64,000 nt of DNA from contig JAUIRK010000046.1 of assembly GCA_030549495.1 (NCBI GenBank), positions 434,001 to 498,000 of the forward strand, read 5' to 3'. The notes below the pieces were generated by a model that worked only from the letters and a program-made list of their open reading frames with translations, made no database searches and was not told the origin of the DNA. Source of the DNA: Nectonema munidae. Taxonomy: Eukaryota; Nematomorpha; Nectonematoida; Nectonematidae. Every line of letters starts with the position of its first letter. The first letter of the stretch is position 1. Made by a program: the position numbers and the translations under genes. Of the stretch, positions 32,001 through 42,851 are shown one piece after another.

Positions 32001-34948
32001 CTAATTGATAAATGAATGACACATTTTATTTCAGGAAAAGGCATATGTAGAGAATCAATCAATAAAATACTCCTTACTTCCTAATTTAAACTATCAGTTA
32101 ACGAAGAACGAATCTATAAGAAATGATATGTCTGATCTAAAATTTGGGTAGACTTCAAACAATTTTGTGTAATTAAGCTTGCAATTAACCTCAATAGTTC
32201 TCTATATTGATCATTTTTTTGATAAAAAAATTAACTCGACAAATGATAGGAATGGCAGGATGAAAAATCAATCCAAAATAGATCAAAGCCCTACACTTGA
32301 ACCACTATGCTTTCTGTCGTCGATATTGAGACTTTGAAAAGGTATCCACTGTTTCCAAGCAGAGTAGGTGTCAGAGTTAGGCATAGTCAATGTGTAATTA
32401 GTTAAAACGTTCACAACAATTTCATCGAATGAATTTTTGAAGAAACAGCAGAATATACTTCTTTAAAAACGTATTTGCAATAAAGCGAAAAATAACAGAA
32501 ATTAAAAATCTTTTACATGTGGCAAATGGAGAATTTTTTGAACTAAATTTGTGAAATAATTATCTGGATAACAAACATCCAGAAAATCGTGGCATATCTA
32601 CAGAGAAGATGTTATACGATTTAAATTTATAGCAACATTTGGTGAATTATAGAAAAGTAGTACAATAAAATATTTTCATTTAAGCAATCAATAAATTGTT
32701 GAAATAAATTAATAAATATTATTGGAGTGGTTTTGTGTGTTAAAGAAATTTTGAGCGCTAACCTATGTTGATCTATTAAATTTATTAATTCATTTTAACT
32801 TTCTAACTTCCTCAATCCGTTACTTCTTGTTTCATCCTTTTCTTTCATAAGTTAAAGGCATAATAAATGTATAACATGAATTATTATTTAAAAAAATATT
32901 TTTGTTGTATTTATCTGATCTTTTAAAATCTAAAAATCACATTTCCAAATGATTTATTTTCGTAAAAATATTTAATTTTTAAACATTTTAAAGTTAAATT
33001 ATTGCGGTTTGCTTAGTTATAATGCTTCATATGAGTAGTACGTACGAGTATCAATCATGCCGGTTTTTACCTTGGTTTTCTTCCTCTGAAGAATTCAAAG
33101 GTTTTTACGGTTAGGTAGTGCTCTAGCGACGCGATTCTACGTGGTTAGTAATCAAGCTATCACTAGACAATAAGTTTGTTTCCCAAATTGGTAGCGTTAG
33201 CGTTAGGATTGTATCTTTCACTCAGTTGTATTTATATATTGTCACATAAATTCTTGTAAAATAATATATATAACAAGGTATAGCTATTCTTTTGTAACAA
33301 GGGCCGATAGGTGTTTAGTGGGATGGAAAGTCCAGTTAGACTTGGACTCAGCATTCCGGGCGGGCCACGATATCCGAAAGGATGGGTGCGAACGTCACAA
33401 AACAACTTAATTAATTAATTAATAATTGAGTATCAATCAGGAAAAAACGGCCCACGTTTGTGCGAATACGACAATCAAGGCAAAAAAATCAAGTAAATTT
33501 TATTGGTTGCATAATCATGTTTAACAATGCTAATTTTCTTGGTATATTTAAAATATCGTTTTCCTTATCACAGAATAGTTTCGCTAAATTGATGAAATGA
33601 AGCGCTAAATAATCACATTTCTTGATTTATTTGTGCTAAACTTTATAATATATCTGAAGAAATATTCTCCTAATGTTTTCGGCTATTTTATCAATATTTT
33701 GGGAATATATATACCCAAAATTCAAATTTTTTGCTCCAAAATATTTACAGTTTTGGTTTAATTGATATACAAAGTGTTTTTTCCAATAATGAATATCATC
33801 CAATCAAAAAAAATTTAAGATAAACTAACACTACATTTTGTGAAACAGAAATGTGGTTGGGGTATATTTATTTGCCCAGATCAGTTCTTTAATGCAGCTT
33901 ATTTTGATACCCCTTGGCTAACCCCTCGAAATACATTCCTCTGATAATGTGGGCAAATGGTCTTAAGATATAAATTAAGAAAAATTATAAATTTACTATT
34001 TAATTAACAAATGTCGATAGTTGACATCAGCGAATCACTAAAAAAATAATTAATTAACTAACTAATTATTATTTACGCAATTTACTCAAGCCATTCAAAT
34101 GACTTTACACTTATAAAATTGATGTGACTTCAACCAAATTTAGCTAAATCTGTATGGGGGTAAAAATCTAAAAAATATTTAAAATATTATTGCAAAACGA
34201 ATTTAAATATTTATGGTCAAAAATAGAAATAAATAAAAAATTAATTGAAAAAGTCATTTGTTTTTACTTTATAAAGATGAAAACAGAAATGATTTAAAAT
34301 CAAAAATATCTCTCAAGCAGTGCTGGATTAACATAGTTGTAGATGTAGCCCCGCGCTTATTTGAAAAAAATTTTTTTTTTGACTTTTTGTAATATCTTTT
34401 ATATTTCCTCCTTAAAATAAATTTTTGCTCTTGAATTTTGTGGTTTTTAACTCGGTAGATTCTTGCGGTAGATTAACTCGGTGCACTTGGTAGATTCGGC
34501 ACTGCTCTCAAGCATTTAAAAAAATTAAAGCATTTACTTTGATGTAATTCAAACAATAATTCAACTATTATAGTTTAGGATACGTGGAAGTTATAGCGCT
34601 GGTAAAACTCTCCCGCAGTAATTTGACTGACAGAGTGCTATTCGACGATTTAGGCAATGATTTAAATTGTTAAAAGCATGTAATGTTTCAATTAACGCAT
34701 TTAACACTAAATAAAATCAACACCCTTTCGTTTATTTAATTTTACATATTCTTATAGACAAAAAGATAATAATCTTAATACTAATTAAAGGAAAATTTAA
34801 CTTATTTAAAGGTATCAATGCAAAACTTTAGGTTTGAGTAAAAAATGTGAAATTGTAATATTTGTTTATTACTAATGAAATAGAAAAAGGTTGAACTTAC
34901 ATGATCTGCTAGAAGGAGTGTAAGCGCAGTTATGAATATTGGAAGCAT
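24970..34948 (-). CDS. Dl: Delta, DSL-family Notch ligand, six coding exons, 787 residues
   Basis: This is the membrane ligand that activates Notch on a neighbouring cell. The coding sequence joins 34948-34901, 30168-29860, 28523-28211, 27655-27464, 26532-26140 and 26078-24970, all with GT/AG sites and consistent phases (0,0,1,1,1). Domains: signal peptide (residues 1 to about 15), MNNL domain (about 20-95), DSL domain (177-221, all six cysteines present), nine EGF repeats (about 224-558), one membrane helix (595-620) and a Lys-rich cytoplasmic tail (621-787). Nine repeats and no vWC-like Cys-rich domain make it Delta rather than Serrate/Jagged. The tail holds [14 protein letters not shown] (about 632-645), loosely like the Mindbomb-binding N-box, and ends in TSII, a possible PDZ ligand. 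Total length is close to insect Delta (about 830), with a shorter tail. No break was seen. Confidence 0.95.
26140..26532 (-). CDS. Dl: Delta coding exon 5, EGF repeats 3-5 and start of 6
   Basis: 393 bases, acceptor TTTTTTGAAG, donor GTGAGA (26139-26134), phase 1 on both sides. It starts with the split codon for Asp giving [11 protein letters not shown], and carries three complete six-cysteine EGF repeats plus [13 protein letters not shown] of the sixth. Confidence 0.93.
26533..27463 (-). other. Delta intron between exons 4 and 5
   Basis: A 931-base intron. The 26950-27260 part contains AGCGTCTGCTTCAGG, AAGCAGATGATTATTTTT and GGTGTCTGCCTTTTCTTGAA, words reminiscent of the interior of the TTAA-flanked MITEs, so an eroded copy may be present. 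No ends were found. Confidence 0.35.
27464..27655 (-). CDS. Dl: Delta coding exon 4, EGF repeats 1-2
   Basis: 192 bases, acceptor TTTGCTAG, donor GTTTGT, phase 1 on both sides. It encodes the two atypical short EGF repeats that follow DSL in all Notch ligands ([20 protein letters not shown] and [20 protein letters not shown] then [11 protein letters not shown]). Confidence 0.94.
27656..28210 (-). other. Delta intron between exons 3 and 4
   Basis: A 555-base AT-rich intron with nothing recognisable inside. Confidence 0.5.
28211..28523 (-). CDS. Dl: Delta coding exon 3, DSL domain
   Basis: The acceptor AAAG precedes GGTACC at 28523, so the exon opens with [13 protein letters not shown], which joins SWP of exon 2 to give the family's WPGTFS-IIEAWH. 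The donor is GTAATT (28210-28205), phase 1. The DSL segment is [20 protein letters not shown] followed by [20 protein letters not shown] and KGQYC: six cysteines in the canonical order. This domain contacts the Notch EGF 11-12 region. Confidence 0.95.
28524..29859 (-). other. Delta intron between exons 2 and 3
   Basis: A 1,336-base intron. Apart from a C-rich stretch at about 28889-28920 (CTCCCTCCCCCCCTCCCCAC on the plus strand, a possible G-rich strand structure in the pre-mRNA) I see nothing in it. Confidence 0.5.
29860..30168 (-). CDS. Dl: Delta coding exon 2, MNNL domain
   Basis: 103 codons. The acceptor is TTTTTTGTAG before 30168; the donor is GTAAGA (29859-29854). It encodes [20 protein letters not shown] and the Cys-rich [20 protein letters not shown] of the Notch-ligand N-terminal domain, ending FTFSWP. 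Confidence 0.93.
30847..30985. mobile_element. piggyBac-like MITE, 139 bp, in Delta intron 1
   Basis: It starts TTAA then CCCATTTACGACCAATG and ends with CTTGGTCTTAAATGGG then TAAA (a drifted TTAA). The two ends are inverted repeats, ACCCATTTAMGACCAA. The interior carries GTCTGC three times, including AATCGTCTGC, shared with 42210 and 61877. Confidence 0.68.
31080..31480. promoter_or_regulatory. GC-richer island in Delta intron 1 with paired E-boxes
   Basis: Within the AT-rich first intron, about 400 bases are markedly GC-richer and non-repetitive. CACCTG (31268-31273) and GCAGGTG (31292-31298) sit 25 bases apart in opposite orientation, the class bound by proneural bHLH or Snail-type proteins, both known Delta regulators in arthropods. 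No open frame of note. The enhancer role is inferred. Confidence 0.3.
33058..33427 (+). mobile_element. retroposon (SINE or truncated LINE), 370 bp, in Delta intron 1
   Basis: The 12-base GAGTATCAATCA flanks it exactly (33046-33057 and 33428-33439). The right end is a TTAATTAA-type microsatellite (33410-33427). Just before the tail is a GC-rich block with AGTCCAGTTAGACTTGGACT and ATTCCGGGCGGGCC. A long duplication plus a simple-repeat tail is the mark of target-primed reverse transcription. No clear tRNA A/B boxes at the 5' end, so either a 5'-truncated LINE or a non-tRNA SINE. Orientation is plus, opposite to Delta. Confidence 0.75.
34318..34504. mobile_element. hAT MITE, 187 bp, in Delta intron 1
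   Basis: The 8-bp duplication CTCTCAAG is exact (34310-34317 and 34505-34512). Termini are CAGTGCTGGATTAAC and, inverted from the right, CAGTGCCGAATCTACC. They match the ends of the nested hAT at 3665, suggesting the same mobilising family. It lies 397 bases inside the first intron after the signal-peptide exon. Confidence 0.85.
34901..34948 (-). CDS. Dl: Delta coding exon 1, signal peptide
   Basis: Encodes [16 protein letters not shown], a short hydrophobic secretion signal, and ends exactly on a codon. The donor is GTAAGT (34900-34895). This exon is too short to appear as an open frame. It was found by looking upstream of the MNNL exon for an in-phase signal sequence, and phase and hydrophobicity both fit. 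Confidence 0.8.
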
Positions 34949-35028
34949 TTTTGAAAAAGTTGTAATAAGATCTTTGGGCAAATTGGAAGATATTTTTGAA
35001 TCAATACAACAACAAAGTATCTATATAT
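34901..35028 (-). other. Dl: first coding exon with its 5' untranslated part and a candidate upstream acceptor
   Basis: On the minus strand a strong polypyrimidine tract and acceptor (TCTCTCCATTTTCTTTCAG) ends at 35029, 80 bases before the Delta ATG. This suggests that the start codon lies in a second exon and that a noncoding first exon and the promoter lie further up, possibly within the 35.15-36.1 kb island. A good minus-strand donor, AAGGTAAGAAG, lies at about 36040. The 5' exon itself is not proven. Confidence 0.45.
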
Positions 35029-35149
35029 CTGAAAGAAAATGGAGAGAAATTTAATTTTGGCATAGATGAAGAAATTGAAATTTATTTTCATCAATTGACA
35101 TTTCCTGCAGATATCAAAGGGAGAGAGATATGCGATATAACGGAGAATA

Positions 35150-35900
35150 AAATCAATGCAACCAGCTAAATGCTGCTTTGTGTGCGAAATTTGTGTTTTA
35201 TGCTGCTGCGAAGATGTGCAGGGTAGGAGGGAGGCAGGGATGTGTGTGATTTAGAATGGACGTATAAGCGCTTGTCTTTTTGTAAAGCTGAGAGTGGGGA
35301 CACGTGTGCGTTTTCTTGCTTTGATGTGGAGAAGGTATTGCAGAATATTGGTGTTGTGTGAATGGAAAGAGCCTTATGTCCACTTTCAGAGACAACGCCA
35401 GGTAAGAAGCCTACTATTCTCTGTATCTATCTCTGTATATGAGTGAGGGACAACAGTACGATGATAAAATGAAAATAATAATTAATTAGTTAACAACACA
35501 TTTATTTAAGCAAATAAATAGCATGCGTTCTGCCTATATCTCAGAATTTATGATAATGACGACGCACTACTATAAACACATGCATGCAAAAATACGAGCT
35601 GCCAATCAAGGTATTCAGCGAATCATTAACGTTGCTCAGCACTAACCACTTTGATGAGCGTTAAAGATGAGCTAATCGTAAGGCAGATCACCAAAGAGAT
35701 AGTGAGAGTAAATAAAAGTTTTAAAAGAGATTTGCGCCATGATAAATCTAACAGAGAAGGTGCATCTATGAAAGCAGGGAGTGAAGTTACAATGCAACTT
35801 TTTGTTACGTTTTATTCGATGAAAATGAATGAACGTCTTTGAACCATTTATATCTCGCATCCTATCTCTGAAGAGTAACCGCGTGCACGGGCACATGTCA
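35150..35900 (-). promoter_or_regulatory. GC-richer island upstream of Delta, candidate promoter region
   Basis: This is the first GC-richer block upstream of the start codon (35150-35400, continuing more weakly to 35900). It holds a CACGTG class-B E-box (35301-35306) in GGACACGTGTGC, the type bound by Hes/E(spl) proteins, plus purine-rich AGGGTAGGAGGGAGGCAGGG (35220-35239). No TATA box could be assigned with confidence. Confidence 0.3.
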
Positions 35901-38600
35901 CGACTGAGCTAATCTTTGTCACAAACTGGCTTATATTATTTTTAGAAGTCATGATGCTTTACTTCAAAAATTTGACATCTGTTCTTGATAAGGGCTATTT
36001 TAACTATCGAGATTAAGTTTATTGTCTAAGACTTCTTACCTTATATTTCTCTTTTCATATACAAGATCGTTGTACCGGCAGATTTAAGCGTACTTAGAAA
36101 TAGCACTAGTAATTACAGAAATATTGAAAACAGGCATCTAGATTCCTCAAAATGAGGAACATTTTGGATTCGCCCCCGTGTAAAAACGTAGATTAAATAT
36201 CCAGAATTATCAAATATTTCTATCTTGATATTTTTATAAAAAAAATAATAGATTGAAAGATCAAATCAGGGATCAATAGAATGGATTTTTAGTTCTTGTT
36301 TGGTGCCTTTTGAAATGGACATTTGTTTAGAATAAAAAATTTCCTAAGTGTTTGGACAATAGGAAAACGAAAAATCAGAATGATATCATACGTCTACACT
36401 TGTAAACAGACAGACATAGACTAAACCTTATATTTTACCAGTCTTTAAAATTTATCTATAATTACAGAAAAGTTATTACTTTTTTCAGAGCTATGATTTA
36501 CATATTTTAGTTTTAGGTCTATAACATTCGCTTGTTTTCGCTATACCTGACTTAGAATTACAGACTATAAAAATTATCCCATTTTTATAAAAAAAATTCT
36601 TTTATGACCGCGGATTTTATATAAACTATATAACTTTAAATTACTAAAGGATTTTTTAATGAACTTAACTTTAAAAATTTTTGAACTAAAAATCCCTAAA
36701 AATTGTCTTATAAGTGCGAAATTTTTTAGATATACAATATATATCAATTAAAAAATCTTTTGTGTCATAATCGAAGTTTATCAAAAATTCATTATAAAAT
36801 ATCGATATTGGAAAAATAATTTCATCTAAACATCAGTTAGTGAATTTGTTCACGAGTGTACGTACAACCTTCACATTTTCATGGATATAATTTTAACTAA
36901 TATTTTTGATGCCGATATAGTTAGCGTCAAATTAAATACATTTCCTATAATAATAATTATTATTTTTAAAATCTTCATTTTTCAATAAATGAATTTGATT
37001 GGCAATGAAAAATTTGGTTGATCATTTTAGCTTTTTCAGGTATGTTTTTTTAAATCATTTTTGCAATTGAAAAATGCCATGCAGTAAAAAACCTCCATCA
37101 AGAATATGTTCATAGCGATATCGTTTTTATCCACCTTTTTTGAATACATCAAATACTTCATGTAGTTTATAAATTTTTGAATTTTTTAGATTAATTAACA
37201 ATTTTGGTTCAAAAGTATAATGTAAAAATAGGTATGGTAACATTTTTTAAAACAAAATTTGACCAAAAAATAAAAAACTTTTAAAAAGAAAATTTTACAT
37301 AAAAAATAATAAGTATATATGGAAAATAAATGTTAGCAGAATATATTATTGTAAAAAATATTTTGTTAAGAAAATAAGTATTATAATAAATATTTAGGCG
37401 TTTTTGAGAATACAAGGTGAACTTTTTTATTTTTCGAAGAGTTTATCTCAAGAATTGATGCATAGAATGAACCTTAGGAGTTTGCTCAGATTTTGAAAGA
37501 AAATCGTTTCCCATCTTTTTAAATGACTTTTTTTGTATAATTGAAAGGATAATATTTTTAACACGGAGCCTCCATTCGGATAAAATAGGTAAATGAAATA
37601 TCAAAAATGAAACAAAAAAATCGTGTATTTTAGGAAAAAGGAATTTCAAAAAATGTTTTTAATAGAATATTGAACAAATTCAAAATTATTAAATTTTTAG
37701 AGTAAAAAATTGACTTTTTTGACCTATAAAAATTTTAATAGAATGAAGGCATTTAATATACTATAGTTGTTCAATAAATCTCTAAAACAAGAAAATGGAC
37801 TTTATTGACTTTAAGAAGAAGAAGAACTTTATTTATGCAAAAATGGGAATATTATATAATAGTAGGAATCTACATAGAGAAAAAATGAAATAAAATTTTA
37901 CAAAATTGACTCATATATCTTGAATTAAGTTAATTTTCAAAGGTTTGTTAAAACCGATAGTGGAATATCTAACTAAAAACAGGAAAATAATGTTTCAGGT
38001 AACAAAATGCTATAATTATAACATTATATTGTTTCTGGGCCATCCTCCAATTAAAAGTAGACTTATTCTAAGAGACGTGCAGAGATCATCAAATTTTAGC
38101 TCAAAGAACTATTCATATTCAAGGTCAACTTAAAATTAAAGGTTATATTCATTTTTCTCCAACTTTTATATTTGAGCATCGGATCACGAATTTTCAGTTT
38201 GTGATGGCTGGTTACTCACTTTCCCCATTTCTCGGGGTTTTTACATGCGTATTTTCAGTTTTCTTCCATTTTTCTGGAATTTCAGAGGGGCATTATACTA
38301 CAGGCTCCAACGCGTAGATGTATGTTTTTAAAATCATCTTCTTAAAATCAGGGAACCAAATTTATTATTGGGTAACTTTATATTTTTGAATTTGAGATAT
38401 ATGATACGGTGAGTGCATAATGTTAAGTAAAAACTTTACATTCATGTAAAAAAATTGATAATAAAGACCAATTTACTTGAAAAATTGTTAAGAGGAAAAA
38501 AAGTGTGAGAAAAGTGGAGATGAATTTGTAGATTGTGATGATCTATCGAATAAATATGCCTTTCAAATTAATATGCAGATATGATGAAACATAATAATTA
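35900..38600. other. AT-rich intergenic DNA upstream of Delta
   Basis: No gene, RNA or bounded repeat is recognisable. It is long runs of A/T with scattered short open frames of no recognisable content. Confidence 0.4.
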
Positions 38601-38910
38601 TATTCAAGAGAATGCTGGATTCCAATATGCCGTCCATCAAAGACACCTTTTTTTAATTCTGCCAATACAGATGTTTGTTTTAACAATATGCTCAGCACTC
38701 TCAACGCTCCATTTCTGAAAGAAAGCATGGCTTCCATTTGCCAAAAGACGCGTGGCAGTCAAGTATGAAGAAGCATTTTCTGTCCATATTTTGCACATGC
38801 GCGAAACTCTCTGAGCTACCCTGGGTGAGTCTGAAGCTCATCGAGGGGGGTGGGGGTGTGATGATGATAATTTGTCCTTATTTTGCCAATAATGATGATG
38901 AGTTGTGTTT
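38600..38910. promoter_or_regulatory. GC-richer island, 3.7 kb upstream of Delta ATG
   Basis: About 300 bases above background. CACGCG (read on the minus strand, 38754-38749) within TGCCACGCGTCT is a class-C Hairy/Hes-type site. A G-rich AGGGGGGTGGGGGTGTG lies at 38850-38867. No gene content in either strand's frames. Confidence 0.25.
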
Positions 38911-41900
38911 ATCTTTAGACAATGAATGATGTGATAGTCTCATGTTGATCTGAGTGAAAAGAAAAAATTAATATTCTGGATATATGAAGAGCATTGAAGG
39001 ATACGAAATTATTTAGTTACAAATTCATTTACCATGTGCAACAATTAAGAAATATGTTTAATTTGCATAATTATGAATGAAATGAATGGTTGTAATTTTG
39101 AGCAGCTTTTGGAAAATGACATCTTAAGTTAATTAATCTGGACGACTGTTTTGAAGAGAAATTACAATAATTACACCTTTCACAAATTTATACTGACTAT
39201 GAATCCCTTATTAACTGTACTTTTTGCCATTTTTCTTTTTGATGTTCAGCTCTATGTAAATACCAAAGTGGTATACACCATTGCCCATAATAAAATGGTC
39301 TGCTTTGGGGTTATATTATAAAAAGACAATGAAATCAAAAACTTCGTTTATTTATTGAGCAATAAATGATTAAAATCGTCATTTTAAATGCAAATTTTAA
39401 ATTCAATGAATTTAAAAAGAATTTTTTTAATGAATGAGGAAGATTAAAAAAATTAAATCAAGTGTTTTGTGGTTGGTATCAGATAAAAGAGAAAATAATC
39501 TAGCTAAAATCTTTGCATTTGTATAAATCATTAAAAGTAATAAAATTTTTGCAATTTGATCCAATATAATATTTTTATATTGTAAATGAATAAAATATAT
39601 TCTTCAGGATAGACTCACTCGTGAAATGACTAAATTCTTTAGGCATTACCGGAAATGTCTTATCACAACACAAGATGACTAGAACTATGTGTGATTCATT
39701 TTGAAATATCTTTGGCATGTTCACTCACACATTTACAGCCACTTGGCATCAAAGAAAAATTCTAGTGATTTTTGAGAAGCGTTTAAATAAATTTGTCATA
39801 ATTTACGAGTTACGACTTGAATTAGCATATTTTATAAAAACGCCTTCTTCAGAGCAATTTGAATGTTTTATTATTTTAATTATATTTACCATAGTAATTA
39901 TATTTTATTGGAAAATTCCTTTTGTATAGTTCTAGCTAGCATCAACTTTGTGCCTGAGAAGAAAACAAAGGTTCTTCTCTTTCTCTCTCTCTCTCTCTCT
40001 TTCTGTGTATTCTTTAGGGATTGCACTTTCTCAACTCATAAAACATTCAATCATTTAATACTCATTTTGGGGTTTTCTTTGACAAAGAAATTGAGTGCAT
40101 ATTCTTAAATGCCAAATTGCCTAATAATTACCAGGCACTTTGAAATGAAATTCATCAGCTTAAATCTCTTTCAGTATAGGATATCGAAGGAAAAGGCAAC
40201 ACATTTTAGAGTCTTCTTGTTCAAAGTATACATCCATAATGTTTGGATATTTCTTTCAAAATGTGAGATCTCATAAAATAGATTCTTCACTTTATTTCAC
40301 ATGGGTCTACATTATTTTGTCAAGAAAAATGATTTAATGAAAAATAGTTCAACTCTCCATCCTCTTTATATATAAATAATCATAGATTTTAAAAGAATTA
40401 CAAATATTTGTAATAATTTTATCTAGCAAAATTTTAAGTGTTTTACAAAAGGAAGCAAAAGTAGAAGAGACATATTGCAATAATTTTATGATCGATGAAA
40501 GCGATAAAAAACCTTAAAAAGTTTAGCTGTTATGTTAGAATAAGCAATAATATTAAATAAACTTTTCACTTACAGTAGAAATCATTTTGTACAAAAATTC
40601 AGCTGAAAGATAGCATTAATTATTTATTAAAAACAAATGAAATTTTTATTTGTTTTGACACCAAATTATTTGTGTCAATAATGTAAACTAATTAGCAGAG
40701 CAACACTCTATGCTCCATATAACTTGAAAATATTTTAATTTTTAAAAATCCTAAAATATATACAAAGAATAGACACGTCAATTACTTCTTCACTGAAGCA
40801 TGCAAAAGCCCCAAAATTGTTTTATTAAATTGCAGCGTTGCAATGTCGACCTCAGAGTTCGGAGAAATCAGAGTAGAAAACCTATCAAATCTATAAGAGT
40901 GCCAGTCAGAAAAATGTCAATCACCCACTCATAAAATTAGAATATTGAGTTTGACTTTTAGTTGTTTACCTCTTATAGCTTGTTCATAGAGTAAATAAAT
41001 AAACTCAAAATCTGAAAGTCTTTACTTTCATCGTAAACTATTATGCTTATTTGTTTATACAATATGTTTTTGAAATGAACCATACCTACTAATGAAAATA
41101 GCTTTCCTTGACTCTAAATCTCAGGGCCAAACTTTTGTAATCAGAAAGTTTACCATTCGTATCTGCAACCTGTTAAATTGCTGATTCTTTCTTTACCAAC
41201 CTCCACAATATTATTTTTAAAAAAGCTTCTTTAATTTTTGGAAAGAATCGACATTTTTCTTTTTATTTTAAGTTAAACTTTCCGTTAAAATATAATAAAA
41301 GTAAAGTTAACTCAATAAACTCTTCAAATAAAATTTATGGAATTGTAAATGTCCATTCAAACCAATTTATGTCAACCATACTCTTTATGAAACTTGACAA
41401 AACAATTTTTTGTCGTTCAAAACGATTACTTTTTATGCATGTTTTGTTCAAAAAAAACTTTCATTTTTTTTAGAAATATAAATAACTTATATTAACGATT
41501 ATAATTGTTTCTTGTATTCACAGAATCAATTTATCACAAAAAATTCTTATCAAAATTGTCGACTATATACAGTAGAATCTGTTAAGAATGAAAAGAATGG
41601 ATTTAAAAATGAAGAAACGAATTCAAAATAAAAAAGGACCATCATTTGAAGTCAAGATGGTACAATGTTAAAATATTGTAGAATTCTTTTTATACACTCA
41701 GCTTTTGCATTGTGACAATATTAATAAAGTTTAAAGCTATTTTATTGACTGATTTAAAAATTTTATAATTTTAATTATATTGATATGTTTCTTTTTTGGC
41801 ATCTGCTGTATCTACTTAAATATTGTACTAGTATATTTTTTATATATATTTTATAACTGTGTTATCTATACTATAATTACAGTAAAAATCTTGTTCTTTT

Positions 41901-42050
41901 AAAACTTTAAAACAGATTTATGTATTTGGATCCTAAAGTTCGCGATAAAGCTAAAAGTATAAAATGTGCAAAAAAGCAAACATTTAATTAACCTATCAAA
42001 AATTAAGCAAAAAAAAGTCGTCTCAGAGATTGGTATATTTAGTAAGTTTG
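38911..42050. other. AT-rich intergenic DNA
   Basis: No gene found. It contains one (CT)n tract, annotated separately. A weakly GC-richer patch at 40790-40960 shows nothing specific. Confidence 0.4.
39975..40003 (+). repeat. (CT)n microsatellite
   Basis: A CT run of 29 bases with a single TTT interruption, followed by TTCTGTG. Confidence 0.9.
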
Positions 42051-42053
42051 TCT

Positions 42054-42073
42054 ATTATTATTATTATTATTAT
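42054..42073 (+). repeat. (ATT)n microsatellite
   Basis: About seven perfect ATT units. Confidence 0.9.
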
Positions 42074-42209
42074 CAAAAACAAATATTTTTTTAATTAAAT
42101 TATTTTTTCCAATAATACTAACTAACTATTTTTAAGTGGGTAAGAAGGGAGGGAAAATCAACAAGACACTTTTTGAATTATTATCGATAATATATTTTTA
42201 AATTGAAAT

Positions 42210-42335
42210 TTAACCCATTTAGTGCAGGTGTTCCTAAAGAAACACAGACAAGCTCTTGTTTTAAATAGAATTAAATAGGAATTAGTGAAATCGTCTATAC
42301 TTTTTCTTTGCGAAAATTGGTACTAAATCGGTTAG
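42210..42335. mobile_element. piggyBac-like MITE, 126 bp
   Basis: Left TTAACCCATTTAGTGCAGG; right end, inverted, CTAACCGATTTAGTACCAAT (TTAA drifted to TTAG). The interior has GAATTAAATAGGAATTAGTG and AATCGTCTATACTTT, nearly the same as in the copy at 54448. Confidence 0.68.
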
Positions 42336-42530
42336 AAATAAATCATAAACTTACTAAAAATTAAAATCTGAAATAAATTAAATATTTTAAAGTTACAATA
42401 AGCAAAAACAGAAATTAGGTTTACCCTTTGAGAAATGTTAACTTCTCTTCTGGTCATAGAATCCATTAATAAAAATTCAGTAGGGGCCAAGATGCGCCAA
42501 ATTTACTATGAATGAAGAAAATTCAGAATA

Positions 42531-42851
42531 AAGTAGACCCTCGTTAACTCGGACTCTGATAACTCGGATATAGGATAAGTCAAGCCGTGGCTGAGATTAC
42601 AAATGTTTGCCCTCATATGCTTACAAGGGGTCATTTTTATTGGCTTTTTTAATTTCGCTTTGGCTTACAAGCAGCCATTTTATTTTTTTACTCCATAGGT
42701 AGTTTGCGGACATTCAAAATTTTGACGTTATTCCAAAGCTTATTGTGGCTATAAATTCGTCCAATTTGAAATATTTTTTGGACACCCTGTAGTTAGGTTT
42801 ACTAGATTATTTTTAGGACCCCATGTAGTCTGACTTAACGCGGGTATACTA
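42531..42851. mobile_element. pogo/Tigger-type MITE, 321 bp
   Basis: The left end AGTAGACCCTCGTTAACTCG and the inverted right end AGTATACCCGCGTTAAGTCA agree at about 16 of 20 positions, and both are flanked by TA (42529-42530, 42852-42853). The CAGTA-ACC-CGTTAA form is that of pogo/Tigger termini. The interior is noncoding. Confidence 0.72.
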
